DNA of 64,000 nucleotides from JASHSH01 sp036490215. Its GTDB lineage: Bacteria; Pseudomonadota; Alphaproteobacteria; Rhodospirillales; Magnetospirillaceae. The notes beneath the pieces were generated by a model. The model saw nothing but the letters and a program-made list of their open reading frames with translations, was not told the origin of the DNA and did not search any database. The translations under genes were made by a program, and so were the position numbers. The stretch spans positions 46,179-110,178 of the forward strand of contig DASXEH010000014.1 of NCBI GenBank assembly GCA_036490215.1, written 5' to 3'. This document shows positions 43,529-51,497 of this stretch, one piece after another. The stretch's first letter is position 1, and each line of letters opens with the position of its first letter.

Positions 43529-44394
43529 TGGCGAAGATACGGCGGCACGCCTTGGATCAATCCCCGTTTTATGGTCTTCGGTCCAGAAAGAAACTCGCTG
43601 AGGTATTGGGATTCGACCGCCGCAAACTCGAAGCGCTCGCTCGTGCGCCGCTCCAATATAAGGAACGAGATATCGAGACGAAGAAGGGAAAGATCCGCCA
43701 CACCGAAGAGCCCAGGGGACCATTGAGGCAGATTCACGAGCGGGCTAAGCGCTTGCTATCGAGAATCGAACCTCCGGATTTTCTTTTCTGCCCCGTGAAG
43801 GGAAGATCGTACGTGGACAATGCAATTGAGCATGTGAATGCTCGAGATGTGCGGACTGTCGACGTCAAAAACTATTTCGCGTCCACTCCGCGCCACAGAG
43901 TGTATTGGTTTTTCCACTCCATTATGAACTGCGAATCAGATGTCGCGGCGGTACTCGCGCATCTTCTTACGGCCAACGGCCATGTTCCTACTGGAAGCCC
44001 GGTCAGCCCGATCTTGTCGTTCTTTGCCTTCTTCGACATGTGGCACTCGATTGCCCTTCAAGCTCGTAACGAAGGATGCAAGGTCACCGTATATATGGAT
44101 GATTTGACCGTCTCAGGGGCCACCGTTTCAGAGGGTCTTATGTGGAGCATAAAGAAGACAATCCATAAGACCGGTTTGCGCTACCACAAGGAGCGGCGTT
44201 TTTCGGGAGGCCGCGCAGAAGTCACAGGGGTTGTGATACGCAATGGGAGCGTGGTGCTGCCAAATCGTCAGCGAAAGCGCGCATTCGATTTGAGGACAAC
44301 GCTCCGAACTATGAACGAAGGCGAAGAGAAAGATCGGCTCGCTCGAACGCTGGCCGGATTGGATGCCCAAAAGAGGCAGGTTGAAGTAACCTAG
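43528..44394 (+). CDS. retron-type reverse transcriptase
   Basis: 288 aa. Retron hallmarks in order: NAIEH (98-102, the NAxxH motif); the first metal-binding Asp region TVDVKNYF (D112); PTGSPVSPILS (154-164, the QGxxxSP-type motif with Thr in place of Gln); the catalytic YMDD (189-192) in VTVYMDDLTVSG; and VTG (232-234), the thumb motif that recognises the cognate RNA. No maturase domain, so not a group II intron RT. It would make msDNA from the upstream RNA. Expressed from the same transcript as the HTH gene. The stop is 7 bp from the convergent fliJ stop. Anomalous base composition suggests horizontal acquisition. Confidence 0.93.
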   Translation: MAKIRRHALDQSPFYGLRSRKKLAEVLGFDRRKLEALARAPLQYKERDIETKKGKIRHTEEPRGPLRQIHERAKRLLSRIEPPDFLFCPVKGRSYVDNAIEHVNARDVRTVDVKNYFASTPRHRVYWFFHSIMNCESDVAAVLAHLLTANGHVPTGSPVSPILSFFAFFDMWHSIALQARNEGCKVTVYMDDLTVSGATVSEGLMWSIKKTIHKTGLRYHKERRFSGGRAEVTGVVIRNGSVVLPNRQRKRAFDLRTTLRTMNEGEEKDRLARTLAGLDAQKRQVEVT

Positions 44395-44401
44395 AAGACA
44401 A

Positions 44402-44827
44402 TTACCCGTTCAGGCGGTATTGCGTCGCGGCGATTTCGTCGAGTTCGACCTGTTCGCGGCGATTGGTTTCGACGCGTTCGCGCTCGGCACGGGTCTTCTG
44501 GACTTCTTCCATCGTCTTGCGCTCGCGGAAAGCCGCGGCCAGACGTTCGCGCGCGTCTTCGATTTCCTTGCGCACCGCGGCCAAGGTGATGGCCAGGCGC
44601 TCGCGGCGCTTCTTATGGTCTTCAGCAAAGGGGCCGAACATGAAGCTGGACGACGGATCGGACTTCGCGACCTCGCCTTCACGGATCAATTGCTTCTCGA
44701 GCTCGCGGCCATAGAGGATCAATTGATCTTCACGCTGGATCAGCGCACCCAATTCGCGCTGACGCTCATCCACCACCCATTTGCGCAGGCGGATCAGCGA
44801 GTCGAGATCGGCGGCGGTATTGGCCAT
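44402..44827 (-). CDS. fliJ: flagellar export chaperone FliJ-like protein
   Basis: 141 aa, nearly all coiled coil: LIRLRKWVVDERQRELGALI, RREQVELDEIAATQYRLNG, with heptads rich in Arg/Glu. FliJ works with the FliI ATPase in flagellar protein export. It follows fliI by 2 bp on the same strand. The annotation rests mostly on context and coiled-coil pattern. Confidence 0.85.
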   Translation of the reverse strand: MANTAADLDSLIRLRKWVVDERQRELGALIQREDQLILYGRELEKQLIREGEVAKSDPSSSFMFGPFAEDHKKRRERLAITLAAVRKEIEDARERLAAAFRERKTMEEVQKTRAERERVETNRREQVELDEIAATQYRLNG

Positions 44828-44829
44828 GG

Positions 44830-46161
44830 CTATTTACCCGCCGCCCCGAGAATCTGCGCGAGCCCCGTATAGCCCTGCGCCAGCGACGTCGCTTCGTCCT
44901 GGCCCTGCGCGAGAAACTTCTCGATGGCCGGGAAGTAGTGAACCGATTCGTCGACGCTGGGATCGGAGCCTTTGCGATAGGCGCCGAGGCGGATCAGCTC
45001 GGCCATGTCGTCATAGGTCGAGATCAATCTGCGCGCGCGGCTGACCAACAGGTTCTCTTCCGGCGTGTTGCAGTCGGGCATCGAACGCGAAACCGAACGC
45101 AGGATGTTGATGGCGGGATAGCGGCCACGTTCGGCAATCGAGCGATCAAGCACCACGTGACCATCGAGAATGCCGCGCACCGCATCGGCGATGGGTTCGT
45201 TGTGATCATCGCCATCCACGAGAACTGTGAACAGACCGGTGATCGAACCCTGACCTTCGCGGCCGGGACCGGCGCGTTCGAGCAGGCGCGGCAATTCGGC
45301 GAAGACGGATGGCGTATAGCCTTTCGAGGCCGGCGGCTCGCCGACCGAGAGGCTGATCTCGCGTTGCGCCATGGCGAAGCGGGTGACCGAGTCCATCAGA
45401 CAGAGCACGTCGCGCTTCTGGTCGCGGAAGAATTCGCTAATCGCGAGCGTCACATAGGCGGCCTGACGCCGCAGCAGCGCCGATTCATCCGATGTGGCCA
45501 CCACCAGCACCGAACGCTTCAAGCCTTCGGGGCCGAGATCGTCTTCGATGAACTCGCGCGCCTCGCGGCCGCGTTCGCCGACCAGACCGATCACCGAGAT
45601 ATCCGCCGAGGTGTGCTTGGCCATCATCGACATCAGGGTCGATTTGCCGACACCGGAGCCGGCGAAGATGCCCATGCGCTGGCCCTTGCACAGCGTCAGG
45701 AAGACGTTCATGGCGCGCACGCCGAGATCGACCTTGCCGGCGACGCGCTGGCGGGAATGGGCCGGCGGCGGCTTATTGCGAATCGGATAGGGCGTCTCGC
45801 CCTGGAGCAGGGGGCCCTTGCCATCGACCGGCTCCCCCACGGCATTGATAACCCGGCCCAGCCAGGACGGATGGGGGTAGAGCATCGGCACCGAATCGAC
45901 CACTTCGACCCGCGCGCCCAGCCCGACCCCATCGAGCGAAGAAAACGGCATCAATAGCGCCTTGCCGTCGCGGAAGCCCACGGCCTCACAAATGACACGG
46001 CGATCGCGGGCGATAACCTGGCAGCGGTCGCCCATAGATAGGCTCTTGCCGAGGCCGGCCGCCTCAATCAGTAGCCCCTGGACGGAGTCCACCTTGCCGT
46101 AGAATCGAACCGGCGATATGCGGTCGACGTCGCTGATCAGGCTTTTGACGAGTCCCTGCAC
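44830..46161 (-). CDS. fliI: flagellum-specific ATPase FliI
   Basis: 443 aa. F1-beta-like export ATPase: Walker A GIFAGSGVGKSTLMSMM, IGLVGERGREAREF, Walker B DVLCLMDSVTRFAMAQREI, and GSITGLFTVLVDGDDHNEPI. It powers unfolding and export of flagellar substrates. Divergent from ctrA, which regulates motility in many alphaproteobacteria. Confidence 0.97.
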   Translation of the reverse strand: MQGLVKSLISDVDRISPVRFYGKVDSVQGLLIEAAGLGKSLSMGDRCQVIARDRRVICEAVGFRDGKALLMPFSSLDGVGLGARVEVVDSVPMLYPHPSWLGRVINAVGEPVDGKGPLLQGETPYPIRNKPPPAHSRQRVAGKVDLGVRAMNVFLTLCKGQRMGIFAGSGVGKSTLMSMMAKHTSADISVIGLVGERGREAREFIEDDLGPEGLKRSVLVVATSDESALLRRQAAYVTLAISEFFRDQKRDVLCLMDSVTRFAMAQREISLSVGEPPASKGYTPSVFAELPRLLERAGPGREGQGSITGLFTVLVDGDDHNEPIADAVRGILDGHVVLDRSIAERGRYPAINILRSVSRSMPDCNTPEENLLVSRARRLISTYDDMAELIRLGAYRKGSDPSVDESVHYFPAIEKFLAQGQDEATSLAQGYTGLAQILGAAGK

Positions 46162-46199
46162 CCGCGTCTCTCCGCCTCGCCTCTACCCTGCGAAGCCCT

Positions 46200-46300
46200 T
46201 GTGCCACTGGGGTTTCTCCGATCCCCCCGCCCGACGGGGGCGCCGGGGAGGGGGTTACGCGGAGGGTCTCTCCCGGGGGCGGGAGAGGCTGGTCGTGGGG
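46200..46300. repeat. GC-rich palindromic stretch upstream of fliI
   Basis: CCCCCCGCCCGACGGGGGCG and CTCTCCCGGGGGCGGGAGAG form G/C-rich hairpins in the fliI-ctrA divergent region. They resemble the general style of the 16754-16818 element without matching it closely. Confidence 0.4.
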
Positions 46301-46352
46301 GGTCCCAGTCCCATAACCCACTACCTATGCTGGCAAACCTAGCGTTCAGCCC

Positions 46353-46368
46353 TTAATTGTTGGTAAAC
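46353..46368. promoter_or_regulatory. candidate CtrA-binding site upstream of ctrA
   Basis: TTAATTGTTGGTAAAC matches the CtrA consensus TTAA-N7-TTAAC at the first half and at 4 of 5 positions of the second. It is 71 bp upstream of the ctrA ATG and in the fliI divergent region, so it could mediate autoregulation and fliI-fliJ control. Confidence 0.5.
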
Positions 46369-46438
46369 TATGGCAGATTCAATTCGGGCTGGGTCTCGTC
46401 GGGCGGGTCCGGCCCCCTACGAGGGTGGGGCGTGCCTT

Positions 46439-47146
46439 ATGCGTGTATTGATCATCGAAGATGACCCGGCAACCTCGAAGAGCCTTGAGCTCATGCTCAA
46501 GTCCGCGGGAATGGTGGTTGATGCCGCCGGCATGGGTGAAGACGGCCTCGAGATCGGCCGTCTCTACGAATACGACATCATCCTGCTCGACATCGTGTTG
46601 CCCGATATCAGCGGCTACGACGTTCTGAAGCGTCTGCGCGCCGCGCGCAACGATACCCCCGTGCTGATCCTGTCGGGCCTGACCGGCCCGGATAAGCGCG
46701 TTAAGGGTTTGGGCTTCGGCGCCGACGATTTCGTGACCAAGCCGTTCGACCGCGCCGAGCTGCTGGCGCGCATCCAGGCCGTCGTGCGCCGCTCCAAGGG
46801 TCACGCGCAATCGGTCATCAAGACCGGCAAGCTGACCGTGAACCTGGACCGGCATGCGGTGGATGTGGAGGGCAATCCGCTCCATCTGACCGGCAAGGAA
46901 TACGGGATCCTGGAACTGCTGGCCCTGCGCAAGGGCCAGACCCTGACCAAGGAGCAGTTCCTCAACCACCTTTATGGCGGCATGGACGAGCCCGAGTTGA
47001 AGATCATCGACGTCTTCATCTGCAAGCTCAGAAAGAAGCTCGCCGGCGCCACCGGCGGCACCAACTACATCGAAACCGTCTGGGGCCGTGGCTATGTGCT
47101 GCGCGACCCGGAAGAAGCCCCGGTCAAGACCAAGAAGGCGAGCTGA
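46439..47146 (+). CDS. ctrA: cell-cycle/motility response regulator CtrA
   Basis: 235-aa OmpR-type regulator. Receiver domain with phosphoacceptor Asp51 (DIILLDIVLPDISGYD) and winged-helix DNA-binding domain with ELKIIDVFICKLRKKLAGA and YIETVWGRGYVLRDPEE, characteristic of CtrA. The product ends KTKKAS rather than with the terminal Ala-Ala degron used by ClpXP in Caulobacter. An upstream in-frame extension of 23 codons is ignored. ChpT, its phosphodonor, is encoded immediately downstream on the other strand, stop to stop. Confidence 0.97.
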   Translation: MRVLIIEDDPATSKSLELMLKSAGMVVDAAGMGEDGLEIGRLYEYDIILLDIVLPDISGYDVLKRLRAARNDTPVLILSGLTGPDKRVKGLGFGADDFVTKPFDRAELLARIQAVVRRSKGHAQSVIKTGKLTVNLDRHAVDVEGNPLHLTGKEYGILELLALRKGQTLTKEQFLNHLYGGMDEPELKIIDVFICKLRKKLAGATGGTNYIETVWGRGYVLRDPEEAPVKTKKAS

Positions 47147-47788
47147 TCAGCCTTTATTAAGCGTGATCGCCACGCGCCCCGGCTGGGGCGTGACGGCGAT
47201 GCGCAGTCCCGCCTGACCTGCCAACCGCGCGACGAAGTAGCCTTGAGCGCCGCGCGCGGTGAGCCCCGACGCATCCGTTGCCGCGAGCGCCTTAGCTGCC
47301 TCGGCCGGCGCGGCATTGGTGCCCTCGGCCACCAGCGACAGAATCGTACCAGCCGCGGGCGTGATCATTCGCAGCGTACCGCCGCGCGGCAGGCAATCGC
47401 GGCCCAGCATCAACGCGTTCAGGATCAGCCGCCCGGGCAGCGCAGCCAAGCCGGCGTCGAGCGCGGTCGGCCAATCGAGCGTGATCGCCTCGCCACCGGT
47501 GGCGCCTTTGGTGAAGTAATCTTGTGACAGACGGCGCAACTCAGACGGCGATTGCGATCCGGTGTGCGGCCCGAGAGCCAATCGTAAGAACCGCAGCCGC
47601 GCCACGGCGGCGGCGGCACTGACCGACAGAAGCTCGACCGCTTCGCCGACGATATCGCCGCCAGGCGTGCCGGGCTCGGCGTCTTCCAGCAGCTCGGCGC
47701 CATTGGCGACCGCTCCCACCGGACCCGACAGGTCATGCACCAAACGCGCACAAAGCAGTTCCGCAAGGATCAAATCGTCATCCGCCAT
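47147..47788 (-). CDS. chpT: histidine phosphotransferase ChpT
   Basis: 213 aa, with ATG at 47788. N-terminal DHp-like helices LILAELLCARLVHDLSGPVG carry the phosphorylated His18 in VHDLSGPVGA, followed by NGAELLED. The C-terminal part is a degenerate ATPase-like fold (RLILNALMLGRDCLPRGGTL). It passes phosphate from CckA to CtrA. The stop directly abuts the ctrA stop (TGA/TCA) in a convergent pair. Confidence 0.9.
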   Translation of the reverse strand: MADDDLILAELLCARLVHDLSGPVGAVANGAELLEDAEPGTPGGDIVGEAVELLSVSAAAAVARLRFLRLALGPHTGSQSPSELRRLSQDYFTKGATGGEAITLDWPTALDAGLAALPGRLILNALMLGRDCLPRGGTLRMITPAAGTILSLVAEGTNAAPAEAAKALAATDASGLTARGAQGYFVARLAGQAGLRIAVTPQPGRVAITLNKG

Positions 47789-47948
47789 GGGGCAATTGTG
47801 CGCTGAAAAAACCGGGGGAAACCATAGCAAATTTGGGGCTTTACCGGCGCTTTGCCGTTTTCGGCCCCCCTGCTATCATCGCTGGCTCGGGCGCCTTATA
47901 TCTAATGCGACACTTCGCCCGCCCGCTGGAGCCCATGACTCGTTTCCC

Positions 47949-48941
47949 ATGATCGATCCGTTCGGCCGTCCCATCACCTATCTGCGCCTGTCGGTCACCG
48001 ACCGATGCGATTTGCGCTGCCTGTATTGCATGGCCGAAGACGTCGAGTTCCTGCCCAAAGCCGAGCTGCTGTCGCTCGAAGAGCTGGAGCGGATGTCGGA
48101 GGCCTTCATCAATCTGGGCATCCGCAAAATCCGCCTGACCGGCGGCGAGCCTTTGGTACGGCGCGGGATCATGACCTTGATCGACGCGTTGGGTGGGCAC
48201 GTCGCTGCCGGCCGCCTCGACGAATTGACAATGACCACCAACGGCACCCAGCTTGCCCAGCATGCGCGCGCGCTGAAGGCCGCCGGGATCAAACGTATCA
48301 ACGTCTCGCTGGATAGTTTGGATCGCGAGACCTTCCGCAGCATCACCCGCTCGGGCGATCTCGACCGCGTGTTGAACGGCATCGCCGCCGCCAAGGATGC
48401 CGGCCTGGCGATCAAGATCAACGCCGTGGCCATGAAGGGCATGAACGAGCACGAGTTCGACACGCTGCTGGCCTGGTGCGGCGAGCAGAAATTCGATCTC
48501 ACCCTGATCGAGAACATGCCGATGGGTGTGGCCGAGGGTGGGCGTTCGAATCAGTTCCTGCCGCTCGATGTGGTGCACAAGCGCCTTGCCGACAATTGGA
48601 CCTTCGAGCCGATCGATTACCGGACCGGCGGACCGGCGCGCTATCTGCGCGTGGCCGAGACCGGCACGCGCCTCGGCCTGATCACGCCGCTGACCCATAA
48701 CTTCTGCGAAGGCTGCAACCGCATCCGCGTCACCTGCACCGGCACGCTCTATATGTGCCTGGGCCAGGAAGATGCCGTCGATCTGCGTGCGCCGTTGCGT
48801 GCTTCGGAAAGCAATACGGGCGTGGAAGCCGCGATCCTCGACGCGATCGCGCACAAGCCCAAGGGCCACGACTTCGTTATCGATCGCACGCTTGACGCGG
48901 CACCGCGCCTGGCGCGGCATATGCACACCACCGGCGGCTGA
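47949..48941 (+). CDS. moaA: GTP 3',8-cyclase
   Basis: First step of molybdopterin synthesis. 330 aa radical SAM enzyme with CDLRCLYC holding the N-terminal [4Fe-4S]. TGGEPLVRRG is the SAM-binding GGEP motif. The C-terminal cluster Cys are in FCEGCNRIRVTCTGTLYMCL, and the product ends in the required Gly-Gly (HTTGG). ATG at 47949 gives MIDPFGRPITYLRLSVTDRC; the upstream extension overlaps chpT and is rejected. Other moa genes are not nearby. Confidence 0.97.
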   Translation: MIDPFGRPITYLRLSVTDRCDLRCLYCMAEDVEFLPKAELLSLEELERMSEAFINLGIRKIRLTGGEPLVRRGIMTLIDALGGHVAAGRLDELTMTTNGTQLAQHARALKAAGIKRINVSLDSLDRETFRSITRSGDLDRVLNGIAAAKDAGLAIKINAVAMKGMNEHEFDTLLAWCGEQKFDLTLIENMPMGVAEGGRSNQFLPLDVVHKRLADNWTFEPIDYRTGGPARYLRVAETGTRLGLITPLTHNFCEGCNRIRVTCTGTLYMCLGQEDAVDLRAPLRASESNTGVEAAILDAIAHKPKGHDFVIDRTLDAAPRLARHMHTTGG

Positions 48942-48992
48942 ACGCCGAAAAGAATAACGACGCCGCGCCGCCCTCGCTCCCACAATCCGGTC

Positions 48993-49760
48993 ATGGCCTT
49001 GCGCAAAATCGCCTTCGTTGCCGCCGACACCCCCTCGGCCCGCCGCGCGCTCGCGACGCTCGCCAAGCGTTACGGCAATATCGAGCCGGCCCGCGCCGAT
49101 GTCATCGTGGCGCTGGGCGGCGACGGCTTCATGCTCGAAACCCTGCATGAGCATATCGGCCGCCGCATCCCGATTTACGGGATGAATCGCGGCACCATCG
49201 GCTTCCTGATGAACGCGTTTGACGGCGACGACCTGCCGACGCGCCTGCGTGACGCCGAGGAAGTGCGACTGCATCCGCTGGTGATGACGGCGGAAACGCA
49301 AAACGGCGCGAAGCACAAGGCGCGCGCGATCAACGAAGTGTCGCTGCTGCGCCAGACGCGCCAGACGGCGCATCTGCGCATCAAGGTCGATGACGCTGTG
49401 CGGATGGAGAGCCTTGCCTGCGACGGCGCGCTGGTGGCGACGCCGGCCGGCAGCACGGCCTATAACCTGTCCGCCCACGGCCCGATCCTGCCGATCGGCG
49501 CGGGCCTGCTCGCACTGACGCCGATCTCGGCGTTTCGGCCACGCCATTGGCGCGGCGCGCTGCTGCCGCATCGCGCGGTGGTGAGTTTCGAAGTGCTGGA
49601 CCCGAAGAAGCGGCCGATGGCCGCGGTGGCCGACTTCACCGAAGTGCGCGATGTGGTGCGGGTCGAGGTCCGCGAAGACCGTGCCGCGACCCTGCACCTT
49701 CTATTCGATCCGGAGCACAACCTCGAAAGCCGGATCCTGGCCGAGCAGTTCCAGCCCTAG
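48993..49760 (+). CDS. nadK: NAD kinase
   Basis: 255 aa. The NAD-kinase motif GGDGFML (residues about 44-50), GMNRGTIGFLMN, DGALVATPAGSTAYNLSAHG and PILPIGAGLLALTPISAF are all present. Phosphorylates NAD to NADP. Close after moaA (51 bp), convergent with the SDR gene. Confidence 0.95.
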   Translation: MALRKIAFVAADTPSARRALATLAKRYGNIEPARADVIVALGGDGFMLETLHEHIGRRIPIYGMNRGTIGFLMNAFDGDDLPTRLRDAEEVRLHPLVMTAETQNGAKHKARAINEVSLLRQTRQTAHLRIKVDDAVRMESLACDGALVATPAGSTAYNLSAHGPILPIGAGLLALTPISAFRPRHWRGALLPHRAVVSFEVLDPKKRPMAAVADFTEVRDVVRVEVREDRAATLHLLFDPEHNLESRILAEQFQP

Positions 49761-49761
49761 C

Positions 49762-50478
49762 TCAGACCAAGACCGCGCCACCATCGACGGTCAGCACCTG
49801 GCCCGTGCCGTAGCTCTGGTTCATCAGATAGAGATAGGCCTTGGCGATTTCCTCAGCCTCGCCCACATGGCCTACCGGCAATTGCTCGGCTTGGCTGCGG
49901 TAGAGCGCGTCGCGGTCGGTTGTCGCCATGTTGGACCAGAGCGGCGTCTTCACCACGCCAGGCGCGACGATGTTGACGCGCACTGGCGCAAGTTCGACGG
50001 CCAGCGCGCGGGTCAGCCCCTCCATTGCCGCGCAGATGCTGGCACCCAGCGCCCAGCCGGCGCGCGGCCGTTGCGACGCAATGCCCGAGGTGAAGGTGAT
50101 CGAACCGCCAACGCGGATTTGACCGGCGCCGAATTTAGCGGCTTGATACGCGCCCCAAAAGCGCAGATCGAAGAATTGCCGCGCCGCCGCCAGATCGGTC
50201 TTGGCCAGCGTGTCGAGCTGAAGCGTCTCGCCGGCGGTGAAGACCAGGTGATCGAAAGCACCCAGCGTGGCGAAGAAGCGTTCGACCGCCTTGGCGTCGG
50301 CAAGATCGAGCGCATGGCCTTCGGCGCCCTTCACCTGCTTCCGCGCCTCCTCGACCCGTGCCGGATTGCGGGAAACGATGACCAGCTGCGCACCGGCCTG
50401 AACGGCCGCCTGTGCCGTTGCCAGGCCGATACCCGATGTGCCACCGAGAACCACGATCCGTTTTCCTTCAAGCGCCAT
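49762..50478 (-). CDS. SDR-family protein lacking the canonical YxxxK motif
   Basis: 238 aa Rossmann protein, VVLGGTSGIGLATAQAAVQA at the NAD(P) site. Where SDRs have Y-x3-K, the sequence reads GWALGASICAAMEGLTRA, with Gly and Cys at the Tyr and Lys positions. It may therefore be a non-catalytic or atypical member. The rest (AVELAPVRVNIVAPGVVKTP) is normal. Divergent from a LysR regulator, which probably controls it. Confidence 0.8.
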   Translation of the reverse strand: MALEGKRIVVLGGTSGIGLATAQAAVQAGAQLVIVSRNPARVEEARKQVKGAEGHALDLADAKAVERFFATLGAFDHLVFTAGETLQLDTLAKTDLAAARQFFDLRFWGAYQAAKFGAGQIRVGGSITFTSGIASQRPRAGWALGASICAAMEGLTRALAVELAPVRVNIVAPGVVKTPLWSNMATTDRDALYRSQAEQLPVGHVGEAEEIAKAYLYLMNQSYGTGQVLTVDGGAVLV

Positions 50479-50554
50479 CTGAACCTCCTACCACTGCGAC
50501 GACGGGAGAATGGGCGCGCGGCTTCAATGCTTCCAGTGCATCATTATCTACTGT

Positions 50555-50575
50555 ATGATGATTTTAATTCATCAT
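50555..50575. promoter_or_regulatory. dyad overlapping the LysR start
   Basis: ATGATGA/TCATCAT arms (7 bp each, spacer TTTTAAT) end inside the start codon of the LysR gene. Possible autoregulatory site between the divergent SDR and LysR genes. Confidence 0.4.
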
Positions 50576-51494
50576 GACTTTCGACAGCCGATTGCTGAAT
50601 GGCATCAGCGTGATGTCCGCCATCGTCGAGGCCGGCAATTTCGCCAGGGCCGCCGATGCGCTGGGTTTGACGCCTTCGGCGGTCAGCCGGGCGGTGGCGC
50701 GGCTGGAAGAGCGGATCGGCATCCGCCTCTTCGACCGCACACCGCGGGCCGTGACTTTGACCGATGAAGGACGGCGATTTCACACCCAGGTGCTGCCGCT
50801 GCTGGCGGGAATCGCGGATGCGGCGACCGAAGTCGCGGGCGCGGCCGATACGGTGCGCGGCCGGCTGAAGGTGAATGTGGATCCTTGGTTCATGCGATTG
50901 GGGCTGGCGGCGCGCCTGCCACAGTTCCTCGATGCGCATCCCGATGTGACGATCGAGCTTCTGGTCCGCGACAGCCTGGGCGACATGGTCGGCGAAGGGT
51001 TCGATATTGCGATTCGCTTCGGCGAGCCGGTCACGTCGACATTGATCGCGCGCAAGCTTTACGACGCGCGCATCATCACCTGCGCATCGCCGGCCTATCT
51101 CACCAAGCATGGCCGTCCGCGCAAGCCCAGTGATCTTGAACGCCACGAATGCCTTCTGTTCCGCGATGCCGCCACGGGCCGGCCTTTCCCATGGGAATTC
51201 CACCGCAACGGCATGATCACCGATGTGAAGGTCGACGGACGGCTGGTGCTCAACGATCTGGCCACGGTGCTGGCGATCTGTGCCGCAGGCTACGGCGTCG
51301 CACAGACTTTCGCGCTGGGCATCGAGCCCTTCATCGCGCGCGGCGCGTTGGTACAGATTCTGGCGGAATGGGCGGAAGAACTGTTTCCGCTCTATGCCTA
51401 CTACCCGTCACGCCACCTGCCGCCGGCCAAGGTGCGCGCTTTTCTCGACTTCGTGGTCGCAGGCCTGACACCGCCGACGCGGAAGAAGCGCTAA
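50574..51494 (+). CDS. LysR-family transcriptional regulator
   Basis: 306 aa. N-terminal HTH FARAADALGLTPSAVSRAVA and RLEERIGIRLFDRTPRAVTL; effector-binding domain after residue about 90, PWFMRLGLAARLPQFLDAHP. Divergently oriented to the SDR gene, its likely target. Belongs to the CrgA-like branch by its RAVTLTDEG style; ligand unknown. Confidence 0.92.
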   Translation: MTFDSRLLNGISVMSAIVEAGNFARAADALGLTPSAVSRAVARLEERIGIRLFDRTPRAVTLTDEGRRFHTQVLPLLAGIADAATEVAGAADTVRGRLKVNVDPWFMRLGLAARLPQFLDAHPDVTIELLVRDSLGDMVGEGFDIAIRFGEPVTSTLIARKLYDARIITCASPAYLTKHGRPRKPSDLERHECLLFRDAATGRPFPWEFHRNGMITDVKVDGRLVLNDLATVLAICAAGYGVAQTFALGIEPFIARGALVQILAEWAEELFPLYAYYPSRHLPPAKVRAFLDFVVAGLTPPTRKKR

Positions 51495-51497
51495 GCC

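Noticed and set aside
43528..44394. Group II intron or diversity-generating RT
   Set aside because: No maturase/endonuclease domain, no intron ends, no template/variable repeat pair; the retron motifs NAxxH and VTG are present.
47841..49697. Long minus-strand ORF (618 codons) opposite moaA and nadK
   Set aside because: Composition is Arg/His-rich shadow of two well-supported genes on the other strand.
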